The position numbers were made by a program, and so were the translations under genes. Positions 15,252 through 21,854 of a DNA stretch of 22,249 nt are shown here, one piece after another. The notes below the pieces were generated by a model. The model worked only from the letters and a program-made list of their open reading frames with translations, was not told the DNA's origin and did no database searches. The first letter of the stretch is position 1; every line of letters starts with the position of its first letter. Origin of the DNA: Gammaproteobacteria bacterium (lineage in GTDB: Bacteria; Pseudomonadota; Gammaproteobacteria; DRLM01); NCBI GenBank assembly GCA_015490395.1, contig WFXX01000074.1:1-22249 (forward strand), read 5' to 3'.

Positions 15252-16217
15252 TCAGGCCTCGGCGCGTTCGCCGGCCGTCGCCCGCTCCCCACCGAGCTCC
15301 CCGCCTTCGAGCTGAGCCAGGCGGCGCAGCACCGCCTTGGCCAGCTCATCGGGGCTGAACTTGGCCACGAACTCGTCGGCCCCGGCACGCTTGACCAAGT
15401 GGTCGTTGAACACCCCGCTGAGGGAGGTGTGGAGCATCACGTAGAGGTGCTTGAGGCGCTCGTCCTCCCGCAGCCGGGCGGTGAGGGTGTAGCCGTCCAT
15501 CTGGGGCATCTCGATGTCCGAGATCACCATGGCCAGTCGATCCAGCTCCGGGGCGCCCTCGGCAGCCCAGCGCCGCAGCAGCTCCAAGGCCTCTTTGCCG
15601 TCGTTGCAGAAGACCCCCTCCATGCCCACCTGCTCCAGCACGCGCTCGATCTGCCGACGGGCCATGGCTGAGTCGTCAGCGGCCAGCACCAGGTTGCGGC
15701 GCCTCTGCCCGGTCTGCTGCAGTTCCTCGGTGACCTCCATGGAGACGTGGGTCACTTCGGCGAGGATCTTCTCCACGTCGATGATCTCCACCATAGCCCC
15801 TTCCACGTGGGCCACGGCAGTCAGGAAGGTGCCCTGCCCGATGCCCTCCGGGGGCGGCACCACCTGCTCCCAGTTGACGTTGACGATGCGCTCGACCTCG
15901 CTGACCAGGAAGCCCTGCACGCTGCGGTTGTACTCCGTAATGATGACGTTGCGACCCCGCTCCTCCAAGGCCGGCTGCCCGATGGCCGCGGCCAGGTCCA
16001 ACACGGGAATCGTGGCTCCCCGCAGGGTGGCCACCCCGCAGACGTAGGGGTGGCTCTGGGGTAGGTGCACCAAAGGGGGGCGCTGCACCACCTCCCGAAT
16101 CTTGAATACGTTCAGGCCGTAGGTCTGCGGCCCCTCCAGCCGGAACAGCAGCAGCTCCAAGCGATTGCGGCCCACCAGGCGGGTGCGCTGGTCGACCTGG
16201 TCCAGAATGCCGCTCAT
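15252..16217 (-). CDS. cheV: Chemotaxis coupling/adaptation protein CheV
   Basis: 321 residues from ATG 16217, preferred over a longer frame because the family starts MSGILDQVDQRTRL and a GAGGGGGG ribosome binding site precedes it. Residues about 15-160 are a CheW-like coupling domain (VFKIREVVQRPPLVHLPQSHPYVCGVATLRG). Residues about 175-300 are a response-regulator receiver domain with Asp181-Asp182, phospho-acceptor Asp234 in SDIEMPQMDGY, Thr264 and Lys286. CheV links receptors to CheA and is phosphorylated by it. The upstream part of the long frame overlaps the promoter region and is unlikely to be translated. Confidence 0.96.
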   Translation of the reverse strand: MSGILDQVDQRTRLVGRNRLELLLFRLEGPQTYGLNVFKIREVVQRPPLVHLPQSHPYVCGVATLRGATIPVLDLAAAIGQPALEERGRNVIITEYNRSVQGFLVSEVERIVNVNWEQVVPPPEGIGQGTFLTAVAHVEGAMVEIIDVEKILAEVTHVSMEVTEELQQTGQRRRNLVLAADDSAMARRQIERVLEQVGMEGVFCNDGKEALELLRRWAAEGAPELDRLAMVISDIEMPQMDGYTLTARLREDERLKHLYVMLHTSLSGVFNDHLVKRAGADEFVAKFSPDELAKAVLRRLAQLEGGELGGERATAGERAEA

Positions 16218-16251
16218 AGATGCCCCCCTCGACCGGTGACTGCGCCCTCTT

Positions 16252-16278
16252 GTATCGGCCACCGCGCCCCCCTCTTGA
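16252..16278 (-). promoter_or_regulatory. Predicted sigma28 (FliA) promoter of cheV-cheR
   Basis: On the minus strand TCAAG (16278-16274), 14 nt, then GCCGATAC (16259-16252). This matches the FliA pattern seen in pseudomonads (TCAAG ... GCCGATA) with the spacing of the E. coli TAAAG-N14-GCCGATAA consensus. The predicted start is near 16245, about 28 nt before the cheV ATG. FliA control of cheVR is known in Pseudomonas aeruginosa. Confidence 0.8.
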
Positions 16279-16302
16279 GCCGCCCGGAGCCGACCCCGAA
16301 AA

Positions 16303-16318
16303 AGGCCTACTTTTTGCA
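16303..16318 (+). promoter_or_regulatory. Candidate sigma54 promoter of flgA
   Basis: AGGCCTACTTTTTGCA has GG (16304-16305) and GC (16316-16317) exactly 12 nt apart and a perfect TTGCA, but only GGC of the -24 element agrees. The predicted start is 16329, only 5 nt before the first ATG of flgA and 29 nt before an in-frame GTG. AAAAAG/CTTTTT (16299-16304, 16310-16315) also forms a small inverted repeat overlapping the site. A sigma54 promoter would fit flgA as an early gene under a FleQ-type activator. Confidence 0.5.
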
Positions 16319-16333
16319 TCCAGGGCCGTTGCG

Positions 16334-17080
16334 ATGACCTATCGTCGGAAAAGCGTCGTGGCCCACCGCTGCACGGCCCCGCGGGCCGCAGCCTTCGCCT
16401 GGGCGCTGGCTTTGGCGCCGGCTCCGGGGCTGGCGACCCTTCCAGCGCCGTTCCAAGAGTTGGAAGGCCTGCGCCGGGCGGCCACAGAGCTGGCTAGACG
16501 GGAGACGGCTGGGACGTACGCACGCGTGCGCGTGGAGGCCGGCCGCCTGGACCCCCGCCTGCGCCTGCCCCGCTGCGGCCAGCCCCTCAAGGCCCAGCGG
16601 GCTCCGGGCGGGCGCTGGCCCGGGCGGGCGGCGGTGGCCGTGGCCTGTCCCGGCCCCCGGGCCTGGAAGGTCTACGTGCCGGTGACGGTACGCGTCTGGG
16701 AACGGGTGGTGGTGGCGGCCCGCCCCCTGCCGCGTGGTGCCGCCCTAGCTCCCCAGGACCTGCGCCTAGAGGAGCGGGAGGTCACCTCCCGGCTGCGGGG
16801 CTACTTCCGGAGCCTCGAGGCCGTCCGCGGCCGACTCCTGCGCACCGCCCTGCCCCAGGGGGCGGTCCTGGAGCCCGGCTTGGTACGGGACCCTCCCCTG
16901 GTGCGACGGGGCCAGCCAGTAACCCTGGTGGCCGGACGCCCGGGCCTGGAGGTGCGCATGGCCGGCACGGCCCTGCAGGACGGGGCCCGGGACCAGGTGG
17001 TCGCGGTGCGCAACAACCGCAGCCGCCGCCTAGTGCGGGGACGCGTGGTGGCCCCCGGCTTGGTGCGGGTGGACCTGTGA
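16334..17080 (+). CDS. flgA: Flagellar P-ring assembly chaperone FlgA
   Basis: 248 residues from ATG 16334. A signal peptide is seen (AAAFAWALALAPAPGLA), then a FlgA/SAF-type C-terminal half: WKVYVPVTVRVWERVVVAARPLPRGAAL, VRGRLLRTALPQGAVLEPGLV, RRGQPVTLVAGRPGLEVRMAGTALQDGARDQVVAVRN. FlgA acts in the periplasm to help FlgI polymerise into the P-ring. It diverges from cheV and precedes flgM. The start is uncertain: no ribosome binding site precedes ATG 16334, whereas GTG 16358 has a weak GGA 8 nt upstream and would give a shorter, cleaner signal peptide. Confidence 0.93.
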   Translation: MTYRRKSVVAHRCTAPRAAAFAWALALAPAPGLATLPAPFQELEGLRRAATELARRETAGTYARVRVEAGRLDPRLRLPRCGQPLKAQRAPGGRWPGRAAVAVACPGPRAWKVYVPVTVRVWERVVVAARPLPRGAALAPQDLRLEEREVTSRLRGYFRSLEAVRGRLLRTALPQGAVLEPGLVRDPPLVRRGQPVTLVAGRPGLEVRMAGTALQDGARDQVVAVRNNRSRRLVRGRVVAPGLVRVDL

Positions 17081-17082
17081 GC

Positions 17083-17109
17083 TAAACCTTCCCGGCGCTG
17101 TGCCGTAGT
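17083..17109 (+). promoter_or_regulatory. Predicted sigma28 (FliA) promoter of flgM-flgN
   Basis: TAAA (17083-17086), 15 nt, then GCCGTAGT (17102-17109), compared with FliA consensus TAAA-N15-GCCGATAA: perfect -35 core, exact spacing, and the GCCG core of -10. It begins 2 bp after the flgA stop, with start point near 17116, about 50 nt before flgM. FliA-dependent flgM expression is the classical feedback arrangement. Confidence 0.72.
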
Positions 17110-17165
17110 GCTAAGGGGGACCCCCCAAGGGGCTGACCACAAGGGGCGAGCGAAGAGGTAGCTCC

Positions 17166-17474
17166 ATGGCCATGAAGATCACCGGACACCCCCTGCCGCC
17201 CACCGCGCTGGAGAGCGGCCGCCGGCCTCAGGCCGGCCCCACGAGTCGAAACCAAGGCCCGAGCGGGCACCCACCCCGGGGCGAGGCGGTCAGCCTGACC
17301 AGTGGCGCCGCGCACCTCCAAGCCTTGGTCCGTCAGGTGGCCGAGCTGCCCGTGGTGGACATGGAGCGCGTGGCCGAGGTGCGGGCTCGCTTGGAGGAGG
17401 GCAGCTTCCGGATAGACCCCCAGCGGGTGGCGGCTAAGCTCTTGGCCTTCGAGCAAGGCAGGGCCCGGCTGTGA
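17166..17474 (+). CDS. flgM: Anti-sigma28 factor FlgM
   Basis: 102 residues. The C-terminal half (about 60-97) has the FlgM sigma28-binding helices: VDMERVAEVRARLEEGSFRIDPQRVAAKLLAFE, matching the family pattern V..LR..I..G.Y.ID...IA.KLL. The N-terminal half is disordered and Pro/Gly/Arg-rich, as expected for a protein exported unfolded through the flagellar channel. FlgM holds FliA inactive until hook completion. ATG 17166 has GAGG 8-9 nt upstream; a second Met two codons on is possible. It overlaps flgN by 4 bp. Confidence 0.93.
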   Translation: MAMKITGHPLPPTALESGRRPQAGPTSRNQGPSGHPPRGEAVSLTSGAAHLQALVRQVAELPVVDMERVAEVRARLEEGSFRIDPQRVAAKLLAFEQGRARL

Positions 17475-17908
17475 AGAGCCCAGTGCTGGCGGAGGCATCC
17501 TTGCGTCGACTGGAGGAAGCCGCCGCCGGGCTGCTCCGGGCCTTGGAGGCCGAGGCTGATGCCCTAGCCCAGGGCCCGGCCCCGCTGGAAGCCGCCGTCC
17601 GCGCCAAGGAAGCCGCTATCGCTGAGATGGAGGCAGCCCAGCGGGCCCTGGAGGAGACCACCGGCACCGGGCTGGCTGCGCTGTTCCAGGAGGCCCCTGC
17701 CTCGGGGCGCTGGGCCCGCCTACGCGAGCTGCTGCAGCGCTGCAGAGAGCGCAATACCCTCAACGGGAGCCTCATCGCCACCAGCCGTCAACGGCTGGAG
17801 GAGGCCTTGGCCTTGCTGCGGGCCGCCGCGCCGGCTTCCCCCTGCTACACGCCCGATGGCGCCTCCCCCGCCCCGGGTGGCGGCAGGCGGAGCCTAGGCC
17901 GGGTCTAA
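17471..17908 (+). CDS. flgN: Flagellar export chaperone FlgN
   Basis: 145 residues, strongly helical and alanine/glutamate-rich. The conserved element LRELLQRCRERNTLNGSLI near 84-102 and the C-terminal Y-x-PDG...RSLGRV tail are typical of FlgN family proteins. FlgN is the cytosolic chaperone for the hook-associated proteins FlgK and FlgL, both encoded in this window. Starts with GTG overlapping the flgM stop (GTGA). Its TAA stop (17906-17908) shares bases with the TAG stop (17905-17907) of the convergent protease gene, so no terminator space exists between them. Confidence 0.9.
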   Translation: MKSPVLAEASLRRLEEAAAGLLRALEAEADALAQGPAPLEAAVRAKEAAIAEMEAAQRALEETTGTGLAALFQEAPASGRWARLRELLQRCRERNTLNGSLIATSRQRLEEALALLRAAAPASPCYTPDGASPAPGGGRRSLGRV

Positions 17909-19431
17909 CGCGCCTCCTCTACCTCCCCCAAGGGGCCGCCACCGAGGGGAATGTTGTAGCGGCGGCGGATGGCTTCCTCCTGGCGGGCCACCTCCTCCCT
18001 GTCCAGCACCAGCTGGATACCGTTCTCCAGCTCGATGCGGATGAAAGGGCTCTCCGCCGGAGCTTCCAAGGCCTGCACCAGGTCTTGCAGGCTGCGGACG
18101 GCACGGCCGTCCACGCTGAGCACCCGGACGTTCTCCACCATGCCCTGATAGCCCTTGTTCACCGCGGCCGGGAAGACGTTGCTGATCACCACCAGCTCGT
18201 CCAGCCCCAGGTGGCCCGCTGGCTGCCCCAGGTACTTGCGTAGGCTCACCGGCAGGCGACTCGGCCAGTTTCGCCCCCAGGTGCGCAGATAGCGGGGCTC
18301 CACCACCCGGAAGAGGATCCCGCCCACCACGTGGTAGCGGGGCTGCTCCTCGTAACGGGGCATGCGCGGGACGAGATTTAGGGGGAAGGGCCCGAGTTGC
18401 ACGGTCACCTCCCTCTCCTTGCCCTCGCGCAGCACCCGCAGGCGTACGGCCTCCCCTACTTGCCGGATGCGGATGTAATAGGCCCAGCCGATCTTCTGGC
18501 CGTCCCGGAAATCCACGCGGCCATCGTTGTAGATGGGGTGGCCGTCAATGGCCAGGATCACATCGTCCGGCCTCAGCAGTCCATGGGCAGGGCTGCGTGG
18601 GCCCACCCGGCTGACCCGAATGCCACTCTGGCCCTCCCGCATCCCAAAGGCCGCCCGCAAGGCTGGGTTCTCCATAGCCTGGACATACACCCCGAGCCCG
18701 GGCACCCCGTCCACCCGGCCATCAGCCAAGTCCTTTAGGAACTGGCGGATCACCGGCACCGGAATGAAATAACCGGTGCTCTCTGCCGCCACGGCCTTCT
18801 GGGTGGCCACCCCTAAGCACTCCCCCGTGCTGGCGGAGAGCACCGGCCCCCCCGAGTTGCCCGGATTGATGGCCGCGTCGGTCTGCACCATCAGGTTGAG
18901 GATGTTGCTGTGGGCATAGGTCATCAGATCGATGCGCGAGACCACGCCCTCGGTGTAGGAGACCTGGCTGCCTCCTACGGGATAGCCCACCGTCACCACC
19001 TTCTCCCGCAGCCGGGGCAGATCCCCGAAACGTACCGGCCCGGCCTCGAAGTGGAAGTCCGGGTCCACCGGCCTCAACAGGGCCAGGTCCACCTGGTGGT
19101 CCACCGCCACCCGCTCCACGTCCACCTTGTCCGCCAGCCCCGGCACCTCCATTTGGATGTAGGTGGCGTCCGTGACGCAATGGGCGTTGGTCAAGATCCC
19201 CTGCTCAATGAGGAAGGCGCTGCAAGTACCCCGCCGCAGGCGGGCCTTGCTCCAAGGCTGCTTCATGTCCCAGCCCTGCACGGTCACATAGAGCTTGACC
19301 ACCGCCCGACCCACCGCGCTCAGGTCGGCCCCTCCAGCTAGCGCCGGCCTCGGGGCCGACCCTAACAGGACAGCCGCCAGGAGACAGGGCAGGAGAGACG
19401 CGCAGGAGAGCGCACGGCTGGAGCGGCTCAT
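17905..19431 (-). CDS. Exported HtrA/Deg-type serine protease with two PDZ-like domains
   Basis: 508 residues from ATG 19431. A signal peptide is clear (ALSCASLLPCLLAAVLLGS, cleavage probably after PALA). The trypsin-like domain (about 40-235) has the full triad: His84 in TNAHCV, Asp115 in DLALL, Ser193 in GNSGGP. A first PDZ domain follows (about 255-345; SPAHGLLRPDDVILAIDG). The C-terminal part (350-500; MPRYEEQPRYHVVGGILF, PAAVNKGYQGM..VLSVDGRAV) resembles the second PDZ of plant Deg9/Deg2-type proteases and related bacterial proteins, not classical DegP. It probably degrades or processes proteins in the periplasm. It is convergent with flgN and not part of the flagellar operons. No strong ribosome binding site is seen. 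DegP/DegQ naming would be misleading. Confidence 0.87.
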   Translation of the reverse strand: MSRSSRALSCASLLPCLLAAVLLGSAPRPALAGGADLSAVGRAVVKLYVTVQGWDMKQPWSKARLRRGTCSAFLIEQGILTNAHCVTDATYIQMEVPGLADKVDVERVAVDHQVDLALLRPVDPDFHFEAGPVRFGDLPRLREKVVTVGYPVGGSQVSYTEGVVSRIDLMTYAHSNILNLMVQTDAAINPGNSGGPVLSASTGECLGVATQKAVAAESTGYFIPVPVIRQFLKDLADGRVDGVPGLGVYVQAMENPALRAAFGMREGQSGIRVSRVGPRSPAHGLLRPDDVILAIDGHPIYNDGRVDFRDGQKIGWAYYIRIRQVGEAVRLRVLREGKEREVTVQLGPFPLNLVPRMPRYEEQPRYHVVGGILFRVVEPRYLRTWGRNWPSRLPVSLRKYLGQPAGHLGLDELVVISNVFPAAVNKGYQGMVENVRVLSVDGRAVRSLQDLVQALEAPAESPFIRIELENGIQLVLDREEVARQEEAIRRRYNIPLGGGPLGEVEEAR

Positions 19432-19484
19432 GGCAGCATCTGCTTCGGAGGGAGCAAACCCTGCCGGATGACAGAGCGGGCGGG

Positions 19485-19493
19485 AGTGTAGCA
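19485..19493 (-). promoter_or_regulatory. Possible extended -10 promoter of the protease gene
   Basis: TGCTACACT on the minus strand is a TGn-extended -10 (TACACT against TATAAT). The predicted start is near 19478, leaving about 47 nt before the ATG. No convincing -35 is seen, so this is a weak call. Confidence 0.35.
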
Positions 19494-19516
19494 CACCGCA
19501 GGTCGACGACCTTGGC

Positions 19517-19545
19517 TTGGACCGCTTCTTACCGCCCGCTATAAT
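19517..19545 (+). promoter_or_regulatory. Sigma70 promoter of tRNA-Ala
   Basis: TTGGAC (19517-19522), a 17-bp spacer, then a perfect TATAAT (19540-19545). The start point would be near 19552, 5 nt before the mature tRNA 5' end. A strong housekeeping promoter shape. Confidence 0.8.
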
Positions 19546-19556
19546 GCCCATTTCCT

Positions 19557-19632
19557 GGGGCCGTAGCTCAGTCGGGAGAGCGCAGCAATCGCACTGCTGA
19601 GGTCAGGGGTTCGACTCCCCTCGGCTCCACCA
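19557..19632 (+). tRNA. tRNA-Ala (anticodon CGC)
   Basis: A complete 76-nt cloverleaf. The acceptor stem GGGGCCG/CGGCTCC includes the G3-U70 wobble pair that marks alanine tRNAs. The D arm is GCTC...GAGC. The anticodon stem CAGCA/TGCTG closes loop ATCGCAC, giving anticodon CGC (codon GCG). The T arm AGGGG/CCCCT closes loop TTCGACT. A73 and the encoded CCA end at 19632. An integrase gene lies 294 bp downstream in the same orientation, so its 3' end is the likely attachment site of the island. Confidence 0.95.
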
Positions 19633-19926
19633 AGCAGCTCTTGCCAATAGCCCTTATATGAACCTCGCTGAACGTCACCCGCCTTCTGCAAGACCCTGAG
19701 TCTTCCGGAACCTATCCCAGCCGGGCGGTCTCCCACTGTCTCCATACGTCACCCCGTTTTGGGGGGCAGAATCCGGGGGCATATCCCCCTTGGGGGCATT
19801 CGCACCCTCCATCCAACACCCCGTTCGGTTCCTGGCGATTTGCACGGGGGCCGCGCGCCCAACCCGCTGACTCTCCTAGGATCTCGTGCCGTTGGGTGGG
19901 TCAAGCACGGAATCGAAACCGGGGGC
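19633..19926 (+). other. Spacer between tRNA-Ala and integrase (likely att-side leader)
   Basis: No convincing gene is seen; the integrase frame stays open upstream to 19759, but the protein there does not resemble the family. The first half (19633-19740) is less GC-rich than its surroundings. The second half contains GGGGGCA repeats, the inverted repeat CCCC-GTTTT-GGGG (19752-19764) and CCCCC-TT-GGGGG (19785-19796). It is the region where an integrase promoter and arm-type or excisionase sites would be expected. Confidence 0.5.
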
Positions 19927-19927
19927 A
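19762..19927 (+). repeat. Four direct copies of GGGGGCA upstream of the integrase start
   Basis: Exact copies at 19762-19768, 19775-19781, 19792-19798 and 19921-19927. The first three are clustered 13 and 17 bp apart; the last overlaps the integrase start (its final A is the first base of the ATG). They could be binding sites for the integrase or its directionality factor, or operator sites for autoregulation; this is inferred from position. Confidence 0.5.
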
Positions 19928-21127
19928 TGGCCGTGAGGGGCGACAAAAACAACGGCAAGAGGCTCACCGACCTGGCGGTCCGCAACGCCGAGCCGCGGGA
20001 CAAGCCCTACCGCCTCTTCGATGGCGAGGGCCTCTACCTGGAGGTCTCGACCACCGGGAGCAAGCTCTGGCGGCTCAAGTACCGCTTCGACGGCAAGGAG
20101 AAGCGTCTGGCCCTGGGGGCCTACCCCGCCGTCAGCCTGCGGGAGGCCCGGCTGCGCACCCGCCGCCGGGCCGCCCCTCGCTCCGGCCAACGGGCGCCCA
20201 CCTTCGAGGAGGTGGCCCGGGAGTGGATCGAGCGCCACCTGAGCCGGCGGGCCGCAAGCTACCGGCGGGGTGTGGTGCTGCGCCTGGAGAACGACGTCTT
20301 CCCCCGCATCGGCCAGCGCCCGGTGGACCAGGTCACGGCCCCGGAGATCCTGGAGGTGCTGCGGGCCATCGAGGCCCGCGGGGCGCTGGAGAGCGCCCAC
20401 CGGGTCCGGCAGAACATCGGCCAGGTGCTGCGCTATGCCGTCGCCACGGGGCGGGCCCTGCAGGACCCCACGCCGGCGCTGCGCGGGGCCCTGCCCCCTC
20501 ACCGGCCCCGCCACATGCCCGCGCCTGCCGACCCCGAGGCCGTGGGGGCCATCCTGCGGATGCTCGATGCCTTCCGGGGCAGCGCCACGGTCCAGGCGGC
20601 CCTCCGGCTGCTGCCCTACCTCTTCGTCCGGCCGGGCGAGCTGCGGACCATGCGCTGGGAGGACATCCACTGGGACCGCGCCGAGTGGCGCTTCCGGATC
20701 TCCAAGACGGACCACCGACCACATCGTCCCCCTCGCCCGCCAGGCCCTCGCCATCCTGGAGGAGCTGCGGCCCCTCACCGCCCGCTCGCCGGGCGGCTGG
20801 GTCTTCCCGGGCGGGCGGACCCCGCTGCGGCCCCTGAGCGAGATGGCCATCAACGCGGCCTACCGGCGCCTCGGCATCGACACCCGCCGCGAGCTCACCG
20901 GCCACGGCTGGCGGGCCGTGGCCCGCACCCTGCTCCACGAGGAGCTGGGCTACCCGCCCGAGGTCATCGAGCACCAGCTCGCCCACCGGGTCCCGGATCC
21001 CCTGGGCCGGGCCTACAACCGCACCCGCTTCATCGAGCAGCGCCGGCGCATGATGCAGGACTGGGCCGACTATTTAGACAAGCTCAAAAGCGAGGCCGGA
21101 CCAGCAGCCCGATACAGGGCTTTGTAA
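19927..21127 (+). pseudogene. P4-type tyrosine integrase with N-terminal DUF4102-type domain, broken by a frameshift
   Basis: The first frame (from ATG 19927, or GTG 19933) encodes the N-terminal arm-binding domain (LTDLAVRNAEPRDKPYRLFDGEGLYL..., LALGAYPAVSLREAR), the core-binding domain (FEEVAREWIERHLS...) and the start of the catalytic domain, with the first active-site Arg in RPGEL. Near 20710-20717 the reading moves by one base. The remaining domain continues in the next frame from DHIVPLARQAL to the stop at 21127, with HGWRAVART (His, Arg), HQLAH (His) and the nucleophile Tyr in AYNRTRF. All catalytic residues are thus present but split. Removing one base in GACCACC restores KTDTDHIVPL. 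The linker after LREAR looks about 20 residues shorter than usual. Adjacent to tRNA-Ala in the orientation usual for tRNA-integrating islands. A sequencing error is possible. Confidence 0.85.
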
Positions 21128-21140
21128 GTCGGCTCCTTAT

Positions 21141-21194
21141 TTGACCCTACGCGATACGCCCTTTTATCCTCCGCCCGCCGACCGATACGCGTAC
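21141..21194 (+). promoter_or_regulatory. Putative promoter/operator of the toxin-antitoxin operon
   Basis: TTGACC (21141-21146) is a good -35 with only a poor -10 about 16-17 bp on (TTTATC, 21163-21168). CGATACGC is repeated directly at 21152-21159 and 21183-21190, 31 bp apart, about three helical turns. The second copy runs into the palindrome TACGCGTA (21186-21193). Such repeats before a toxin-antitoxin operon could be the antitoxin operator; inferred. Confidence 0.35.
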
Positions 21195-21225
21195 GGCAGG
21201 CAGCAGGCCCCGGATGGAGGGTGCG

Positions 21226-21522
21226 ATGGGCAAGCAAGCCTTGCTGGCCGAGCGGTGGCCTCTAGATGCCACCACGCGGGTGGAGGTGGCCATCGAGGCG
21301 GCCGCAGGCGGCGGCCCCGATGGCGGCCGGCGCTACCGCCTCGCCCTGGTGCAGAACGAGGTCCCGGTGCTCGTCTTCACCGGCTCCCCGGGCGAGGGCC
21401 ACCGCTTCTGCCTGCGGGACCGGTGTCTGCCCTACACCCCCTACAGTTTGCGACGGCTCCTGGACGACTTCTGGGACCTCGTCCACCAGCTCACCCGAGG
21501 CGGTGCCCCATGCGCCGGCTGA
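21226..21522 (+). CDS. TumE-like toxin (DUF6516-type family)
   Basis: 98 residues from ATG 21226, preferred over ATG 21214 because GGAGG (21216-21220) lies 5 nt before it. The pattern YRLALVQNEVPVLVFTGSPGEGHRFC...YTPYSLRRLLDDFWDLV resembles the TumE family layout: a beta strand with Y-L, a G-x-GHR/H segment, then PY.F....LL.DF. TumE proteins are predicted toxins paired with a winged-helix TumA antitoxin. The next gene matches TumA, which strengthens the call. It overlaps that gene by 13 bp. The family match is from memory of its pattern, so moderate. Confidence 0.6.
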   Translation: MGKQALLAERWPLDATTRVEVAIEAAAGGGPDGGRRYRLALVQNEVPVLVFTGSPGEGHRFCLRDRCLPYTPYSLRRLLDDFWDLVHQLTRGGAPCAG

Positions 21523-21851
21523 CCATCGAGGTGCGCGATCCCGAGCGGAGCGCCCGACGCTTCGAGGCCGCCATGGGCGGCGAGCGGCAGGGGGCCTTCC
21601 TGAGCTTCCCCAGCGCCGAGGCGGTGCTGACGCTCCTCACCTCCCGCCGCTGGCGGCTCCTGGAGGCCATCCACGCCGTCGGCCCGGTCCAGATCCCCTG
21701 TCTGGCGCGATACCTGGAGTGGGAGGAGGCGGAGGTCGAGGAGACGCTGAGGCCCCTGCTCCGCCACCGCATCGTGCAGCGCGCCGGCGAGGCCGTGCAC
21801 GTGCCCTACGACGAGGTGCGCCTGGAGCTGGTCTCGCGCCGCCAGGAGTAG
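21510..21851 (+). CDS. TumA-like winged-helix antitoxin/DNA-binding protein (HVO_A0114-type)
   Basis: 113 residues. It begins MRRLTIEVRDPERSARRFEAAM, an N-terminal strand and helix typical of the family. A winged-helix region follows, LLTSRRWRLLEAIHAVGPVQIPCLARYLEWEEAEVEETLRPLLRHRIVQR (about 45-95), and it ends VPYDEVRLELV, the characteristic VPYD.I...I finish. It probably neutralises the upstream toxin and represses the operon. The start ATG 21510 lies inside the end of the toxin gene, so the two are coupled. A near copy follows after 3 bp. Confidence 0.65.
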   Translation: MRRLTIEVRDPERSARRFEAAMGGERQGAFLSFPSAEAVLTLLTSRRWRLLEAIHAVGPVQIPCLARYLEWEEAEVEETLRPLLRHRIVQRAGEAVHVPYDEVRLELVSRRQE

Positions 21852-21854
21852 CCC

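Noticed and set aside
19759..19926. N-terminal extension of the integrase from an ATG at 19759
   Set aside because: The extension crosses the GGGGGCA repeat region, has no ribosome binding site and is not like integrase N-termini.
21129..21136. TCGGCTCC identical to the tRNA 3' end (19621-19628), possible att core
   Set aside because: Only 8 bp with no extension on either side; att repeats in tRNA genes are normally longer. It directly follows the integrase stop, so it is worth remembering but is probably chance.
21141..21851. Longer reading (236 codons) extending the TumA-like frame upstream to 21141
   Set aside because: The extra N-terminus is the out-of-frame toxin gene; the family-like start is MRRLTIEV at 21510.
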